Below, in pieces: positions 7,974-14,979 of a DNA stretch of 64,000 nucleotides. The stretch covers positions 124,001 through 188,000 of the forward strand of contig NZ_VSEY01000019.1 in NCBI RefSeq assembly GCF_008086045.1. The letters run 5' to 3'. The position numbers were made by a program, and so were the translations under genes. Origin of the DNA: Nonomuraea sp. PA05 (GTDB lineage: Bacteria; Actinomycetota; Actinomycetes; Streptosporangiales; Streptosporangiaceae). The notes under the pieces were generated by a model. It did no database searches. It saw only the letters and a list, made by a program, of their open reading frames with translations, and was not told the origin of the DNA. How positions within the stretch are numbered: the first letter of the stretch is position 1; each line of letters starts with the position of its first letter.

Positions 7974-9454
7974 TCCACAGCCTGACTCTGTCGGACGTGC
8001 TCGCCGACCACGCCCGCAGCCGCCCCCAGGTGACGGCGGTGGTGGACGGCGAGACCCGGCTCACCTACCCCGAGCTGGACGAGCGGGTGACCCGGCTGGC
8101 CGCCGCCCTGGACGGGCTGGGGGTGTCCGCCGGCGACCGGGTGCTGTGGCTGGGGCAGAACGCGTACGCGGTGCTGGAGCTGCTGCTCGCCTGCTCCAGG
8201 CTGGGCGCCGTCTTCTGCCCGGCGAACTGGCGGCAGTCGGAGGACGAGCTGCGCTTCGTCCTCACCGACCTCACGCCCGCGGCCGTCTTCTGGGAGCACT
8301 CCGAGACCGCCGCGCCGCTGCGCGACACGCGGTGGATCCAGGCGGGCGAGGAGTACGAACGGCTCATCGCCGAGGCTCCCGAACGGGCGTTCGCCCAGGT
8401 CGCCGACACCGAGCCGGTCCTGGCCCTCTACACCGCCGCCTTCGCGGGCCGGCCCAGCGCCGCCCTGCTCAGCAGCGCCGCCCTCGTCGCGCACGCCACC
8501 TCACTGCTGGTGGTGCGGCAGATGGAGCCGGGCTTCACCTTCCTGAACAACGGGCCGCTCTTCCACGTGGGCACCATGATGTTCTGCCTGGCCACCCTGC
8601 AGATCGGCGGCACGAACGTGTTCACGCCTGCCTTCGACCCCGAGGAGGTGTGCCGGCTGGTGGACGCCGAGCGGGTGACGCAGGCGTTCCTGTTCGGGGG
8701 GATGATCGACGCGGTGGTGAAGGCGAACGCGGGCGGCAAGTACGACCTGTCGTCGCTGCGGTTCGTCGCGCACTCCGCCGAGTGGGACGACATGATCACC
8801 GTGGACGACTCGCCGTGGTGCCGGTCCAGGATGGGCGGGTACGGGCAGACCGAGGTGGGCGGGATGCTCACGTTCCTGGGGCTGGCGGAGGGCGGGGCGG
8901 GGTTCGCGGGGCGGCCGTCGCCGCTGGCGCAGGTACGCATCCTGGGGCCGGACGGGGCGGAGCTGCCGGTGGGTGAGACGGGCGAGATCTGCGCCCGCGG
9001 CAAGACCCTCTTTTCCGGATATTTCGCCCGGCCCGACTTAAATGCTGAGAAGTCCGCGTACGGCTGGCACCACACCGGCGACCTCGGGCGCCGCGAGCCC
9101 GACGGCACCATCACCTTCATCGGGCCCAAGCTGCGCATGATCAAGTCGGGGGCCGAGAACGTCTACCCCGCCGAGGTGGAGCGGGCGCTCAAGACCCATC
9201 CCGCCGTCGCCGACGCCGCCGTCATCGGGGTGCCCGATCCCGACTGGCACCAGGTGGTCAAGGCCGTCGTGGTGCTCAAGCCCGACGCCCTGGCCTCGGA
9301 GGAGGAGATGGTGGAGCACGTCAAGGGGGTGCTGGCGTCGTACAAGAAGCCGCGGCACGTGGCGTTCGTGGACACCATTCCCAAGCGCGGCTTCACCCCC
9401 GACTACGACGCCCTGGACGCGGCCCACGGCGGCGGCAACTACCCGGGCGTCTGA
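7970..9454 (+). CDS. Acyl-CoA synthetase homologue with altered AMP-binding loop
   Basis: 494 residues, ATG overlapping the LLM stop. ANL-superfamily fold with N-terminal LTYPELDERVTRLAAAL, the A5-like GYGQTEVGG, the A7 GWHHTGDLG and A8 MIKSGAENVYPAEVE. Two motifs are abnormal. The phosphate-binding loop, normally YTSGTTGxPKG, is YTAAFAGRPSAALLS, without the Ser/Thr/Gly run and the Lys. The C-terminal A10 Lys motif (PxxxxGKxxR) is replaced by IPKRGFTPDYDALDAA. A subfamily with YTAAF-type loops exists in actinobacterial lipid and steroid loci, so it may still bind acyl-adenylates, but standard catalysis is doubtful. Confidence 0.8.
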   Translation: MIHSLTLSDVLADHARSRPQVTAVVDGETRLTYPELDERVTRLAAALDGLGVSAGDRVLWLGQNAYAVLELLLACSRLGAVFCPANWRQSEDELRFVLTDLTPAAVFWEHSETAAPLRDTRWIQAGEEYERLIAEAPERAFAQVADTEPVLALYTAAFAGRPSAALLSSAALVAHATSLLVVRQMEPGFTFLNNGPLFHVGTMMFCLATLQIGGTNVFTPAFDPEEVCRLVDAERVTQAFLFGGMIDAVVKANAGGKYDLSSLRFVAHSAEWDDMITVDDSPWCRSRMGGYGQTEVGGMLTFLGLAEGGAGFAGRPSPLAQVRILGPDGAELPVGETGEICARGKTLFSGYFARPDLNAEKSAYGWHHTGDLGRREPDGTITFIGPKLRMIKSGAENVYPAEVERALKTHPAVADAAVIGVPDPDWHQVVKAVVVLKPDALASEEEMVEHVKGVLASYKKPRHVAFVDTIPKRGFTPDYDALDAAHGGGNYPGV

Positions 9455-9473
9455 CCACCGCATGAGGTCGGGC

Positions 9474-10067
9474 TCAGGGGCGGGGTAGCGGGAGCCCGTC
9501 TTCCAGGTGGGCGAGCGCTTCGTCGAGGCGGGCGGGCGCGTCGATGTCGCGATCCTTCACCCAATCGGCCCACACCCCCACCATGACCCCCATGACCGCC
9601 CCCGCCACGTTCCGGATGCCCGGGTCATCGCCAGGCCGCCCCTCCCGCGCCGCGAGCCGCTCGCGCAGGGTCGTGGCCACCCCGGTCACGTTCTCGACGC
9701 TGGCCGCCCACAGCTCGGGCACGGTGAGCATGAGCACCTCCCGCTCCAGGCTGTCCGCCCGCTCCTCCGGCGTCTGCGCCTCGATCATGGCGCGCATCGC
9801 CATGCGCACCGCCCGCACGGGCGGCACCTCGGGCGGCACCTGGTCGAGCGCCTCCACGAAGGGCGGGAACTGGTCGACGATGACCAGGTCCTCCTTGGAG
9901 GCGAAGTAGCGGAAGACGGTGCTGGGCGCCACCTCCGCCGCCTCCGCGATCTGCTCGACCGTCGTGGCCGCGTACCCCTGCTCGCGGAACAGCCGCAGCG
10001 CCTCCTTCTGGATCAGCGCCCTCGTCTTGGCCTTCTTCCGCTCGCGCAGGCCCGGTCGATCGCTCAT
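9474..10067 (-). CDS. TetR-family regulator
   Basis: 197 residues from ATG 10067 (GGAG upstream); the longer frame to 10136 lacks a ribosome site and would enter the operator. The N-terminal HTH is typical: ALIQKEALRLFREQGYAATT, IAEAAEVAPSTVFRYFASKEDL at residues about 15-57. The C-terminal half is helical with an AcrR-C-17-like look (ELWAASVENV). It is divergent from the P450 at 10166 and a compact inverted-repeat cluster lies between, so it most likely controls itself and the P450. Its own operator differs from the 16-bp regulon sites, so it is not the obvious master regulator of the region. Confidence 0.85.
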   Translation of the reverse strand: MSDRPGLRERKKAKTRALIQKEALRLFREQGYAATTVEQIAEAAEVAPSTVFRYFASKEDLVIVDQFPPFVEALDQVPPEVPPVRAVRMAMRAMIEAQTPEERADSLEREVLMLTVPELWAASVENVTGVATTLRERLAAREGRPGDDPGIRNVAGAVMGVMVGVWADWVKDRDIDAPARLDEALAHLEDGLPLPRP

Positions 10068-10135
10068 GTCTCCGCATTCTCGGGGCTGCGGCGGCTCACG
10101 TCCACTTCCAGGAGATCGCGCCCAATCGCTATACA

Positions 10136-10159
10136 ACTCTCTTTTGAGAGTCTACTCTC
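10136..10159. promoter_or_regulatory. Inverted-repeat operator between TetR and P450
   Basis: ACTCTC (10136-10141), TTTT, GAGAGT (10146-10151), CT, ACTCTC (10154-10159): the central GAGAGT can pair with either flanking ACTCTC, so there are two overlapping dyads. It ends 6 bp before the P450 ATG and therefore would block translation initiation or transcription start of the P450 directly. Confidence 0.7.
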
Positions 10160-10165
10160 ACAATT

Positions 10166-11305
10166 ATGCGACTTCCCCTGACCCGCGACGCCCGATGCCC
10201 CTTCGACCCGCCCCCCGAGCTGCGCGGCCTGCCCGCGATGAGCCGGATGGAGTTCGCCGACGGACACCTCGGCTGGCTCGCCACCACGGCCGAGGCGGCC
10301 AGGACCGTGCTCGCCGACCCCAGGTTCAGCGCGCGCCGGGAGCTCAAGCACGCCCCCGTACGGTTCACCACGCCCGGCGCGACCGGGCGCCCCGCTCCCC
10401 CGGGCTTCTTCGGCGCCATGGACCCGCCCGAGCACACGCGCTACCGCCGCCTGCTCACCGGCCAGTTCACGCTGCGCCGGATGCGGCTGCTCGAACCGCG
10501 CATCGAGCGCGTCGCCGCCGACCACCTCGACGCGATGGCGGCCGCCGGGCCGCCGGTGGACCTGGTGAGCGCCTACGCGTTGCCGATCCCGTCCATGGTC
10601 ATCTGCGAGCTGCTCGGCGTGCCGTACGCGGACCACGAGTTCTTCCAGTCCCGCAGCCTCCAGCTCGTCACCCCGGACGGCGACGTGGCGGGCGCGACCG
10701 CCGATCTGGCGGGCTACCTCGGCGAGCTGGTACGGCGCAAGCACGCCGAGCCCGCCGACGACCTGATCAGCGGCCTCATCGGTGACCTTTCCGACGAGGA
10801 GCTGACCAACGTGGCGATGCTCCTGCTGGTGGCGGGCCACGAGACCACCGCGAACATGCTGGCCCTGGGCGTCCTCGCGCTGCTGGAGCGCGGGATCCCC
10901 TACGAGGAGGGCCTGGTGGAGGAGCTGCTGCGCTGGCTGTCGATCCTGCAGTTCGGCGCGCCCACCAGGGCCGCGCAGGAAGACGTCGAGGTGGCAGGCG
11001 TGCTGGTGCGCGCGGGTGAGACCGTCGCGCTGTCCCTCCCGATGATCAACCGGGATCCCGGTCTGTTCGAGAATCCGGACGTGCTCGACCCCGGACGCGA
11101 GGAGGCGCGCAGGCACCTGTCCTTCGGGCATGGCGTGCACCAGTGCCTGGGGCAGCAGCTCGCCAGGGTGGAGCTGCGCATCGGCTACGGCGCGCTGTTC
11201 GGGCGCTTCCCCGGCCTGCGGCTGGCCGTCCCTGCGGGCGAGGTGCCGCTGAAGCGCGACGCGGCGGTGTTCGGCGTCGCGTGCCTGCCGGTCACCTGGG
11301 ACTGA
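10166..11305 (+). CDS. Cytochrome P450
   Basis: 379 residues, soluble bacterial class I type. I-helix oxygen motif AGHETT around residue 228, K-helix ExxR in EELLRWLS, and the heme loop FGHGVHQCLGQQLAR with Cys around residue 333. The CLGQQLAR ending resembles the CYP105/CYP107 groups. ATG 10166 has no Shine-Dalgarno and starts 6 bp after the operator, so the transcript may be leaderless. No ferredoxin or ferredoxin reductase is nearby, so redox partners must come from elsewhere. Neighbouring oxidoreductases suggest it hydroxylates the same unknown substrate. Confidence 0.9.
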   Translation: MRLPLTRDARCPFDPPPELRGLPAMSRMEFADGHLGWLATTAEAARTVLADPRFSARRELKHAPVRFTTPGATGRPAPPGFFGAMDPPEHTRYRRLLTGQFTLRRMRLLEPRIERVAADHLDAMAAAGPPVDLVSAYALPIPSMVICELLGVPYADHEFFQSRSLQLVTPDGDVAGATADLAGYLGELVRRKHAEPADDLISGLIGDLSDEELTNVAMLLLVAGHETTANMLALGVLALLERGIPYEEGLVEELLRWLSILQFGAPTRAAQEDVEVAGVLVRAGETVALSLPMINRDPGLFENPDVLDPGREEARRHLSFGHGVHQCLGQQLARVELRIGYGALFGRFPGLRLAVPAGEVPLKRDAAVFGVACLPVTWD

Positions 11306-11315
11306 GCGCACGGGG

Positions 11316-12224
11316 CTACAGGATGGCGAGCGGGGTGAGCGGGCTGCCGGTGCCGCCCTCGATCCGCAGCGGCGCCGCCACGAACACGAACTCCGTCCGT
11401 TCCGTCGCGGCCAGCTCCTCCAGCCACAGCATCTCGATCAGGTGGATGCCGTGCCGGTGCAGCAGCACGAGATGCAGGTCGTCCTCGGCGCTCTCGTAGG
11501 CCATGCCGTGCGCGTTGAGCCCGCCGATGGCGGCGTTGTCCGAGGCGACGGCCGCCACGTCGTGCGCCGCCAGCCACCGCCCCGCCTCCGCCGACAGCCC
11601 CGGCTGGCCGGACCAGTACTCCTCCCGCGAGCGCTGCCACACCACCGGCCAGCCCGTACGCACCACCGCCACGTCCCCGGCCCTGGGCACCGCGATCTCC
11701 TCCAGCAGCCCGGCGGGGATGCGGTGGCCGGCGGGCAGGTGGTCGAGGCCGAGCCGGCGCGGCACGTCGTACAGCACCCCTCTGGCCACCACCCCGCCCA
11801 CGTGCTCGATCCCGCACCTCGTGGCCCCGTACGAGCGGACCCTGGCGGCCGGATGGCCGTTGTACAGCTCGTCGCCCGACCACATGTGGCACAGCGCGTC
11901 CATGTGCGTGGTGGTGCCGTGGTGGGTGACGACCAGCGCGTCGTCCGCCACCCGCAGGCCCGCGCCGATCGGCCGGGCGCCGGCCGCGTAGTCGCCGCCG
12001 TCCACGGACATGAAGTGCTGCGGCAGTGGCCGGCCCGGCAGGTGCGGCACCGTGCCGGGCGCCGGTGAGGAGGTGGCGCCCCTGATCGGCATGGCCAGGC
12101 TCAGCACCTCGCCGGAGACGGCGCTGCGCAGGGCGTCCAGGACGACGGACGGGGTCAGCAGGTTCAGGGTGCCACGCTGATCGTCTGGGCCGAAACGTCC
12201 CCAGTTGTTAGGCTCGGTGACCAA
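11316..12224 (-). CDS. Cyclase-family metal-dependent hydrolase
   Basis: 302 residues. The signature HHGTTTHMDALCHMW around residue 110 is the HGTHxDxPxH metal site of the kynurenine formamidase/polyketide-cyclase-like 'cyclase' family. The C-terminal region LLHRHGIHLIEMLWLEEL is also typical. The likely start is TTG at 12224, eight bases after AAAGGGAG; the much longer open frame to 12425 is antisense to the esterase gene. Family members of about 300 residues hydrolyse amide, lactone or formamide bonds. The start codon overlaps operator site B. The gene is convergent with the P450 and divergent from the esterase-like gene. Confidence 0.8.
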   Translation of the reverse strand: MVTEPNNWGRFGPDDQRGTLNLLTPSVVLDALRSAVSGEVLSLAMPIRGATSSPAPGTVPHLPGRPLPQHFMSVDGGDYAAGARPIGAGLRVADDALVVTHHGTTTHMDALCHMWSGDELYNGHPAARVRSYGATRCGIEHVGGVVARGVLYDVPRRLGLDHLPAGHRIPAGLLEEIAVPRAGDVAVVRTGWPVVWQRSREEYWSGQPGLSAEAGRWLAAHDVAAVASDNAAIGGLNAHGMAYESAEDDLHLVLLHRHGIHLIEMLWLEELAATERTEFVFVAAPLRIEGGTGSPLTPLAIL

Positions 12225-12236
12225 GTAAGCGCTCCC
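12221..12236. promoter_or_regulatory. Regulon operator site B (degenerate)
   Basis: Minus-strand sequence GGGAGCGCTTACTTGG. It keeps AGCGCT and CTTGG of the consensus and shares 13 of 16 bases with site C. It lies 19 bp upstream of the esterase-like gene at 12256 and overlaps the start of the cyclase-family gene. Confidence 0.5.
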
Positions 12237-12255
12237 TTTCTGCTGCGGAGGTCTG

Positions 12256-13518
12256 ATGCACTGCGATCCTCGGTTCTCCCGCGTCCGCGAGGTGTTCGAG
12301 CGGCACTTCGCCGACGGCGAGGAGCTCGGCGCGGCCTTCGCCGTCCACCTGGACGGCGAGCTGGTCGTGGACCTCTGGGACGGCGTCGCCGACCGGCACA
12401 CCGGACGGCCCTGGGAGCGCGGCACGCCCGCCTTCGCCTACTCCTGCACCAAGGCCGTCACCGCCGCCGTACTGCTGCAGCTCGTCGAGCGGGGGCAGGT
12501 GGACGTCAAGGCGCCCGTCGCCGGGGTGTGGCCCGAGTTCGCGGCGGCCGGCAAGCGGGCGATCACCGTCGAGCACCTGGTCAGCCACCAGGCGGGGCTG
12601 CCGGCGCTGGAGGAGCCCGTGCCGGTCGAGGAGTTCGAGGACCAGCCCGCCATCGCGGCCCGGCTCGCCGGTCAGCGGCCGATCTGGGAGCCGGGGACGG
12701 CGCACGGGTATCACGCGCTGACGTACGGGTTCCTGGCCGGGGAGGTGGTGCGGCGGGTGAGCGGCAAGACGGTGGGAGAGCTGGTGGCGGCAGAGATCGC
12801 CGGGCCGCTGGGGCTGGAGCTCTGGGTGGGGGCGCCTGACGAGGTGATCGAGCGGGCGGCGCGGCTGACGGCGGGCGAACGCGCCCGCCCCGCCACCGTC
12901 ACGGAGACGGCGAGCGCCGACGCGGGGACGACGGCTCCCGGACGGGCCGGCGCCGACGCCGGGACGGCGGCTTCGGGGCGAGGAAGCGGCGATTCGGGGG
13001 CGGCGGGGGGTGCTGGAGGCGGGCCGGCGGAGAATCCGCTGGAGGAGATGGCCAGGGCGGCGCTCGACCCGGACAGCCTGATGAACCGGGCCCTCGGCAA
13101 CCCCGCCATCAACCTGCTCGACGGCGGCGCGAACAACCCGGTGATCCTGCGGGCGGGCTGGCCGGCCGCCGGGATGGTCACCACCGCCCGGGGCCTGTCC
13201 GGCTTCTACCGAGCGCTGATCGCCGGCGAGATCCTGCGCCCCGCTACCCTGCGCGAGGCGCTGCGCCCCCGCGTGAGCGGCCCCGACCGGGTGCTCTGCC
13301 TCGACACCTCGTTCGGCCTCGGCTTCATGCGCCCGTCGACCACGTTCATGGTGCCCTCGCCGACCGCGTTCGGCCACTCGGGCGCGGGCGGCTCGATCGG
13401 CGTCGGCGACCCGGAGCGCGGCCTGGCCATGGGGTACGTGATGAACAAGATGGCCAACGCGATCTCCGGCAACCTGCGCGGGCTGCGCCTGCTGCAGGCC
13501 GTCTACGACTCGTTGTGA
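12256..13518 (+). CDS. Serine hydrolase, class C beta-lactamase/EstB-like esterase
   Basis: 420 residues from ATG 12256. The nucleophile motif SxxK is SCTK around residue 62, followed by the HLVSHQAGLP element and a YxN-like HGYHALTYG segment; near the C-terminus FGHSGAGGS replaces the KTG motif as in EstB-type esterases. There is no signal peptide, so it is cytoplasmic, which argues against a role in antibiotic resistance and for ester or lactone cleavage. Between residues about 217 and 262 there is a Gly/Ala/Thr-rich insertion with a repeated GADAGT unit that the family does not have. Divergent from the cyclase-family gene, with operator site B between. Confidence 0.85.
   Translation: MHCDPRFSRVREVFERHFADGEELGAAFAVHLDGELVVDLWDGVADRHTGRPWERGTPAFAYSCTKAVTAAVLLQLVERGQVDVKAPVAGVWPEFAAAGKRAITVEHLVSHQAGLPALEEPVPVEEFEDQPAIAARLAGQRPIWEPGTAHGYHALTYGFLAGEVVRRVSGKTVGELVAAEIAGPLGLELWVGAPDEVIERAARLTAGERARPATVTETASADAGTTAPGRAGADAGTAASGRGSGDSGAAGGAGGGPAENPLEEMARAALDPDSLMNRALGNPAINLLDGGANNPVILRAGWPAAGMVTTARGLSGFYRALIAGEILRPATLREALRPRVSGPDRVLCLDTSFGLGFMRPSTTFMVPSPTAFGHSGAGGSIGVGDPERGLAMGYVMNKMANAISGNLRGLRLLQAVYDSL
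12913..12984. repeat. In-frame imperfect tandem repeat inside the esterase gene
   Basis: Two imperfect ~33-bp units encode ADAGTTAPGRAG and ADAGTAASGRG. The insert sits in a loop region of the beta-lactamase fold and keeps the frame. Confidence 0.6.
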
Positions 13519-13530
13519 GCGCATGACCGT

Positions 13531-14247
13531 TCAGTGCATGGTCACGCCGCCGCTCACCGACAGGGTCTGTCCGGTGATGTACGCGGCGCGTTCCGTGCAC
13601 AGGTAGGCGACCAGCCCGGCCACGTCGGCGGGCGTCCCGAGGCGGCGCAGCGGGATGGCCCGCGCGATCTTGTCCACCAGCCCCGGCTCCGCCTCGGACA
13701 CCCGGCGGAGCATCGGGGTGTCGGTGGGTCCTGGGCAGACCACGTTGGCGGTGACGTGCGCCCTGGCGGCCTCCCTGGCGAGCGTCTTGGCCAGGCCGAA
13801 CAGCCCCGCCTTGGTCGCCGCGTACGCCCCCTCGCCCCCTGACCCGGCCCTGGCGCCGTCGGAGGAGACGAACACCAGCCGTCCCCAGCCCCTGGCCATC
13901 ATGCCGGGCAGGAGCAGCTTGGTGAGCAGCATCGGCCCGCGCAGGTTGACCTGCCACATGAGGTCCCAGCCTGCGGGGTCGCTCTCGGTGAACGGCTCCA
14001 CGATCGCCACCCCGGCGTTGTGCACCAGGATGTCCACCTCGCCGACCGCGCCCGCGAACTCCTCCACGGACTGCGGCGAGGCCAGGTCCAGATGTGTTGC
14101 TCGCCTTCCGTCGTTCGCGAGGGCCACGTCGGCGAGCACGACCTCGGCGCCGAGGGCGGCCAGGTCGGTGGCGATGGCCGTGCCGATGGCGCCCGCTCCC
14201 CCGGTGACCACCGCCACGCGTCCGTCCAGGCGCAGCCCGTCCATCAT
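13531..14247 (-). CDS. Short-chain dehydrogenase/reductase
   Basis: 238 residues. Cofactor loop TGGAGAIG near residue 17, NAG in VHNAGVA, catalytic Ser in VSSDG, and YAATK (Tyr-x-x-x-Lys) with the Asn of the tetrad in LAREAA..VTANVVCPG. The C-terminus TGQTLSVSGGVTM is the usual end of FabG-like SDRs. The Asp after the second strand (VLADV) points to NAD rather than NADP. Start ATG 14247 overlaps the stop of the isochorismatase-like gene, so the pair is one operon reading from operator site C. Likely oxidises a hydroxy intermediate. Confidence 0.85.
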   Translation of the reverse strand: MMDGLRLDGRVAVVTGGAGAIGTAIATDLAALGAEVVLADVALANDGRRATHLDLASPQSVEEFAGAVGEVDILVHNAGVAIVEPFTESDPAGWDLMWQVNLRGPMLLTKLLLPGMMARGWGRLVFVSSDGARAGSGGEGAYAATKAGLFGLAKTLAREAARAHVTANVVCPGPTDTPMLRRVSEAEPGLVDKIARAIPLRRLGTPADVAGLVAYLCTERAAYITGQTLSVSGGVTMH

Positions 14248-14837
14248 GACTTCCAGCCCTCGACCAGGTCGGCGGTGGTGGCGCGGGTGGCGAGCAGGCT
14301 GATCGTGTGTCTCAGCACGGCCCGCGCGTACTCCTCGGGGATGCCCGCCACCGCGTCCGTGACGACGGTCACCCGGTAGCCGAGGTTCACCGCTTCGAGC
14401 GCCAGTCCGGGGATGCCGAGGTTGAGCGAGACGCCGAGCGCGACGACGGACGTGACGCCCAGCGAGCGCAGCGTCATGTCGAGCGCGGTGCCGGTGAACG
14501 GCGAGAACCCGTGGTGGCGGCGGCTCTCCAGGTCGGTGTCCGCACGCAGCGAAGGGAGCACCTCCGTGGCGGGCGTGCCTTCCAGCATGTGCCGCGGGTC
14601 CTTGAGCAGGGAGACGATGAACGGGCAGTTGCCGGTGTGGGAGCCGGCGCGGTCGGGCCGGAACGCGGCCGTGCAGTGGATCACCGGCAGCCCGGCCTGC
14701 CTGGCCGCCTGGAGCAGGCGGGCGGCGTTGGCCAGGACGTCGTGCCGCGCGCACGCCTCCACCAGGTCCGGAAATTTCGTCAGATCGCCGACTACGCCCC
14801 GCTGCATCTCCATGACCAGCACCGCCACGCGCTCCAC
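14244..14837 (-). CDS. Isochorismatase-fold protein lacking the catalytic triad
   Basis: 197 residues from GTG 14837, with GGAGG six bases upstream. The fold is clear: VAVLVMEMQRG, VIHCTAAFRPD, RHHGFSPFTGTALD and EAVNLGYRVTVVTDAVAG. But the Asp of the first strand (normally IDMQ) is Glu, the Lys before the F-x-G-T loop is His, and the nucleophilic Cys of the G-V-x-x-x-x-C helix is Gly (GVSLNLGIPG). All three residues of the D-K-C triad are therefore changed, so it is either a pseudoenzyme or uses another mechanism. It leads the operon with the SDR and sits behind operator site C. Confidence 0.8.
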   Translation of the reverse strand: MERVAVLVMEMQRGVVGDLTKFPDLVEACARHDVLANAARLLQAARQAGLPVIHCTAAFRPDRAGSHTGNCPFIVSLLKDPRHMLEGTPATEVLPSLRADTDLESRRHHGFSPFTGTALDMTLRSLGVTSVVALGVSLNLGIPGLALEAVNLGYRVTVVTDAVAGIPEEYARAVLRHTISLLATRATTADLVEGWKS

Positions 14838-14859
14838 CGGCGACCTCCATGCTTCTTAG

Positions 14860-14875
14860 CCGAGCGCTTGCTTGG
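14860..14875. promoter_or_regulatory. Regulon operator site C
   Basis: CCGAGCGCTTGCTTGG, 14 of 16 bases identical to site A read on the minus strand. It lies 22 bp upstream of the isochorismatase-like gene. Confidence 0.7.
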
Positions 14876-14979
14876 GAACCTGGATCAGCATAACACCGGA
14901 CGAAATCTCCCGGCTCGTGACAACCGGAACCCCGGGTGAGACCGTCGAATCCATGACGGCTGCCTGATGGGGGTACGAC

